A DNA stretch of 9,106 nt, taken from Gemmatimonadales bacterium. GTDB taxonomy: Bacteria; Gemmatimonadota; Gemmatimonadetes; Gemmatimonadales; GWC2-71-9. The translations under genes were made by a program, and so were the position numbers. The stretch spans positions 1 to 9,106 of the forward strand of contig JAICPP010000132.1 of NCBI GenBank assembly GCA_025929805.1, in the 5' to 3' direction. The notes beneath the pieces are model-generated. The model did not search any database and was not told where the DNA came from. It saw only the letters and a program-made list of their open reading frames with translations. This document shows positions 6,590-9,106 of the stretch, piece by piece. Within the stretch, counting starts at the first letter, position 1; every line of letters begins with the position of its first letter.

Positions 6590-7642
6590 ATGGCTTTTCT
6601 GGATACCAAGCGCGACCAGGCTGCTTTCCTGATCTTTGTGCTGGGTTTGGCACTGGTGTGGACCTTATGGCCATTCAGCACCGGACTGGTCGGCGCACCA
6701 GTGCTTTACGTCGTTTTTGTTCCCATCTACCGCTGGCTGGCCCGGCGCACCAAGCCGGGTATCGCCGCCGGTTTGGTGGTGCTTCTAGGGGTGATCCTGG
6801 TGCTAGGCCCCGGTGTGTCGCTGGTCGGGATCATCGCGAACGAAGCCCAGGATATGGCGACAGGGGTCATCCAGAGTCCTCTGCTGACCCGGCTTCGGGA
6901 GCTTCGGATAGGACCATATGACGTCGGAGCCCAGATCGAGGCCCTCGGCTCCCGTGTGGTCTCCTTCATTGGGTCCAGCGCCCTCGGTCTGATCGGAACC
7001 GCCACCCGGCTCGGCATCCAGCTGACCATCGCCTTCTTCGGATTGTTCTATCTGTTGCTGGCTCCCGAAATGGCCTGGAGGCAGGTGCAGCCGTTCATCC
7101 CGTTTTCCCGCCACAACGCCGAAATTTTGCGGGAAAGATTTCGTGACGTAACGATTTCCACGTTGGTGGGTACTGGTTTGACCGCCACGGTGCAGGGCGT
7201 ATTGGTCGGCTTTGCCTTTTGGGTGGCCGGGATTCCCAACTTCGTCTTTTGGGGCGTGGTGACCATCGTCCTCGCCATCTTGCCGGTGGTGGGGAGCGGT
7301 CTGGTCTGGGGTCCCGGGGCCCTATCACTCGCTTTGGGTGGGGATTATGCCAAAGCCATCGGCTTGGCCCTCTGGGGCGTCATCGTTGTTGGCAACGTCG
7401 ACAACGTCATCCGGCCCATGGTCTTTCGCCGGTGGGCCAGAATTCATCCCTTCATAACCATCATCGGCGCCTTTGCCGGCATCCAGTACTTTGGCCTGCT
7501 TGGCCTGCTCATCGGCCCACTTGCCATCTCCTACTTCTTCGAACTCATCCGCATGTATCGCGCGGAGTACCTGGATGACGAAGAAGCCGCGGAAGAAATT
7601 GCCGCCCAGACCAAGGAAAGGCCGGATGTAAGGGGACGGTAG
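6590..7642 (+). CDS. AI-2E family transporter (UPF0118 / PerM-like permease)
   Basis: This 350-residue integral membrane protein has the usual length of the family. Hydrophobic segments lie at about 11-27, 32-47, 58-84, 143-159, 190-214, 216-241, 255-270 and 287-318. The diagnostic C-terminal signature is present: GNVDNVIRPMVFRRWARIHP (268-287), followed by GAFAGIQYFGLLGLLIGPL (293-311). The amphipathic stretch between the N-terminal and central helices (about 85-140) is also typical. Some family members were proposed to export autoinducer-2 and others act as Na+/H+ antiporters or small-molecule exporters, so the substrate cannot be named here. The C-terminus is acidic and soluble (EYLDDEEAAEEIAAQ). 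The ATG at 6590 was chosen because it directly precedes the family-like N-terminus. Its Shine-Dalgarno is weak. The gene is divergent from the kinase and convergent with the next permease, with one base between the two stop codons. Confidence 0.93.
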   Translation: MAFLDTKRDQAAFLIFVLGLALVWTLWPFSTGLVGAPVLYVVFVPIYRWLARRTKPGIAAGLVVLLGVILVLGPGVSLVGIIANEAQDMATGVIQSPLLTRLRELRIGPYDVGAQIEALGSRVVSFIGSSALGLIGTATRLGIQLTIAFFGLFYLLLAPEMAWRQVQPFIPFSRHNAEILRERFRDVTISTLVGTGLTATVQGVLVGFAFWVAGIPNFVFWGVVTIVLAILPVVGSGLVWGPGALSLALGGDYAKAIGLALWGVIVVGNVDNVIRPMVFRRWARIHPFITIIGAFAGIQYFGLLGLLIGPLAISYFFELIRMYRAEYLDDEEAAEEIAAQTKERPDVRGR

Positions 7643-7643
7643 C

Positions 7644-9017
7644 CTATTTCTCCTCCCGCCCTCTCCGCCTGTCCCAGTACAGAAATACCGGGATACCCAC
7701 GGCGATGAGGACACTTCCCTTTACGGCATTACCCGGATTTGAGACAATGGACCCCCCGACGACGTAAATCGCCGCGAGGATGAAGAGCACCGGCGCAGCC
7801 GGGAATCCCGGCATTCTGAAGCGAATATCCGACGACTCGAGGTCATCCCGCTCCCTGGCTCGGAAATGGAACAAGGTGGACGCGGTCAGGCCGAAGAAGA
7901 TCCAGTCGCCGAAGACCACGTAATCCAGAAGGTCCGCGTAACGGCCGGTGACCGTGAGCAGAATGGCCCAGCCACACTGAAACACGATGGCAGCCGTGGG
8001 CGTGCGGTAGCGGGGGTGAAGCCGAGCCAGGCTGGGGAAAAAGAGCCCGTCGCTCGCCATAGTCCGGTACACGCGAGGCGAGACCAGGATCACCAGATTG
8101 AGGAAGCCAAAGGTCGAAAGGCCGATGCCGGCGGCTATGAGCGCTCGGCCCGAGTCGCCCATGATCAGACCCATGGCGTCGGCAGCCGGCGCGCTGCTCC
8201 GAGCCAGGCCTGAGATTCCGAGAGTCTTGAGGTACGCCAGGTTTGCCAGCAGGTAAACCGCCACTACGATAGCGACCCCGGCCAGCAGCGCACGAGGCAA
8301 ATTCCGCTCGGGCTCGATCAGCTCCTCGGCGATAAAGTTCGTCTGCTGCCACCCACCGAACGCAAACAGTACCGGCACTAGTGCCGCGCCGATCGCGAGC
8401 CCAACGTTCTCGACTGGTTGAACCGGTCCACTCTCCAGTGGTATGCCCGGAGAATGCCACAGAGCCGCGATAATCAGGAAGGCGAGAGCCCCGAGCTTGA
8501 GCAGCGTCAGGATGTTCTGAGTGACTGCCCCGGGTTTCACCCCGAAGTAGTTGATGGTTGACAACGCCAGGATGGCGGCGAGGGCCAGGGGAAGGCGGGT
8601 GCTCGGCGCCAGGCCGAACAAAGCGGCCGTGTAGCTGGCGAATGTCACCGCGACGGCGGCGATCGCGCCGGTGGCGATGACCAACAGGAGCGTCCAGGCG
8701 TAGAGAAAGGCGGGCAACCTGCCATAGGCGTCCCGCAGGTACACATAGCCGCCGCCGGCCACCGGTCGTCGAGCTCCCAGCTCGGCAAACACCAGGGCTC
8801 CGATCAGTGCGATGACTCCTCCGAGTACCCATACCAACAGCGTCAGGCCGATCGTGCCCACCCGTTCCGCTACTACTGCGGGATTCAGAAAAATTCCGGA
8901 CCCGATGATGCCGCCGACAACCATCATCGTTCCCGAAAAAACGCCAAGCCGGGGGGAGTAGCCCCCTGGCGATCTCTCACCCAGCGACGTTTTCATGACG
9001 GGTGTAGCTTCAGACAT
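7644..9017 (-). CDS. APC-superfamily amino-acid permease (LAT/SteT-like)
   Basis: This 457-residue protein has about 12 predicted membrane helices, the usual APC size. The substrate-backbone motif GGIIGSGIF (35-43) interrupts helix 1. Helix 2 and the following loop carry FAELGARRPVAGGGYVYLRDAYG (77-99, family ELG-RxPxAGGxYxYLR). Helix 6 and the next loop carry FAFGGWQQTNFIAEEL and EPERNLPRAL, and helix 8 is followed by SPRVYRTMASDGLFF (313-327), all typical of the SteT/LAT branch. It imports or exchanges amino acids across the inner membrane; the specific amino acid cannot be read from the sequence. The start is ATG at 9017, with only a poor Shine-Dalgarno. A second ATG at 8996 would lose seven residues before the conserved region. 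The stop lies one base from the stop of the convergent AI-2E-type gene, leaving no room for a terminator between them. Confidence 0.94.
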   Translation of the reverse strand: MSEATPVMKTSLGERSPGGYSPRLGVFSGTMMVVGGIIGSGIFLNPAVVAERVGTIGLTLLVWVLGGVIALIGALVFAELGARRPVAGGGYVYLRDAYGRLPAFLYAWTLLLVIATGAIAAVAVTFASYTAALFGLAPSTRLPLALAAILALSTINYFGVKPGAVTQNILTLLKLGALAFLIIAALWHSPGIPLESGPVQPVENVGLAIGAALVPVLFAFGGWQQTNFIAEELIEPERNLPRALLAGVAIVVAVYLLANLAYLKTLGISGLARSSAPAADAMGLIMGDSGRALIAAGIGLSTFGFLNLVILVSPRVYRTMASDGLFFPSLARLHPRYRTPTAAIVFQCGWAILLTVTGRYADLLDYVVFGDWIFFGLTASTLFHFRARERDDLESSDIRFRMPGFPAAPVLFILAAIYVVGGSIVSNPGNAVKGSVLIAVGIPVFLYWDRRRGREEK

Positions 9018-9076
9018 GGAACCGACTTTCGCTGAATCGGCTCGGCGCCGGCCCGCCTTGCCTCGGTATAACCGCG
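9018..9076. promoter_or_regulatory. Divergent promoter region between permease and right-edge gene
   Basis: This short GC-rich spacer separates two divergent starts. It contains TATAAC on the plus strand (9067-9072), but this is only a few nucleotides from the right gene's Shine-Dalgarno. The same place reads TTATAC on the minus strand, a possible -10 for the permease. No matching -35 is seen in either direction. Confidence 0.35.
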
Positions 9077-9081
9077 AGGAG
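9077..9081 (+). promoter_or_regulatory. Shine-Dalgarno of the right-edge gene
   Basis: AGGAG lies 4 nt before the ATG at 9086, the strongest ribosome binding site in the window. It shows that the final 21 bases are the true start of a gene. Confidence 0.65.
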
Positions 9082-9085
9082 AACG

Positions 9086-9106
9086 ATGGGTATTCATCAC
9101 ATAACC
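9086..9106 (+). CDS. Start of a probable VOC-family ring-cleaving dioxygenase (partial, 7 codons)
   Basis: Only MGIHHIT is encoded before the window ends. The start is supported by AGGAG 4 nt upstream. IHHIT directly after the initiator Met is the typical opening of VOC (glyoxalase/extradiol dioxygenase fold) proteins of the ring-cleaving dioxygenase/MhqO type, where the first His of this strand is a metal ligand. Seven residues cannot prove a family, so the product name is tentative; the presence of a gene is more certain. It is divergent from the amino-acid permease. Confidence 0.55.

Noticed and set aside
6459..6674. 72-residue N-terminal extension of the kinase up to an ATG at 6674
   Set aside because: The extra sequence is Arg/Ser/Pro/Gly-rich without domain features and would overlap the start of the divergent AI-2E-type gene by 85 nt.
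7843..8832. 329-codon minus-strand open frame in another frame of the permease
   Set aside because: Its Arg/Ser/Gly-rich product is a frame-shifted shadow of the permease, which has full APC motifs.
1..9106. CRISPR arrays, tRNA/rRNA genes, insertion sequences, prophage genes
   Set aside because: Reading both strands gave no regularly spaced repeats, no recognisable RNA genes and no transposase, integrase or phage motifs.

Overview
The window is high-GC bacterial chromosome. It is densely packed with housekeeping-type and sensory genes, with short gaps and GTG/ATG starts. An exported M16 zinc protease, a large PAS/GAF hybrid-input histidine kinase with an Rcp1-like receiver, and the general protein flavour fit an environmental Gram-negative such as Gemmatimonadota. 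That placement is an inference from protein style alone; there is no rRNA or other marker here.

Layout, left to right. (1) The minus-strand 5' part of a membrane-bound YdjM/DUF457-type 'metal-dependent hydrolase' (1-369) runs off the left edge. It has an ATA codon where the family has its start ATG. (2) Just upstream on the same strand, with a 20-nt gap, is a complete two-domain M16 peptidase (390-3152) with signal peptide and HxxEH zinc site. (3) After a 127-nt gap comes a single-domain response regulator (3280-3762), whose start overlaps the stop of a PAS-GAF-PAS-GAF histidine kinase (3759-6458) by ATGA. (4) A short divergent promoter region (6459-6589) separates the kinase from a plus-strand AI-2E/UPF0118 family permease (6590-7642). 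(5) Convergent to that, with one base between the stop codons, is an APC-superfamily amino-acid permease (7644-9017, minus). (6) The last 21 bases are the first seven codons of a plus-strand gene with a strong Shine-Dalgarno. MGIHHIT matches the start of VOC-family ring-cleaving dioxygenases.

How the genes work together. Kinase and regulator form one translationally coupled two-component pair. The protease and the hydrolase are probably co-transcribed and may even receive read-through from the kinase operon, since no terminator is visible in the 127-nt gap. The two transporters are convergent and are probably independent units.

No clearly new multi-gene system is visible. The most unusual signals are a 22-nt near-perfect inverted repeat that brackets the kinase/regulator ATGA junction and places the regulator's start codon one base from the stem, and the apparent ATA start of the left-edge gene. 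No tRNA, rRNA, CRISPR array, insertion sequence or prophage gene was seen.
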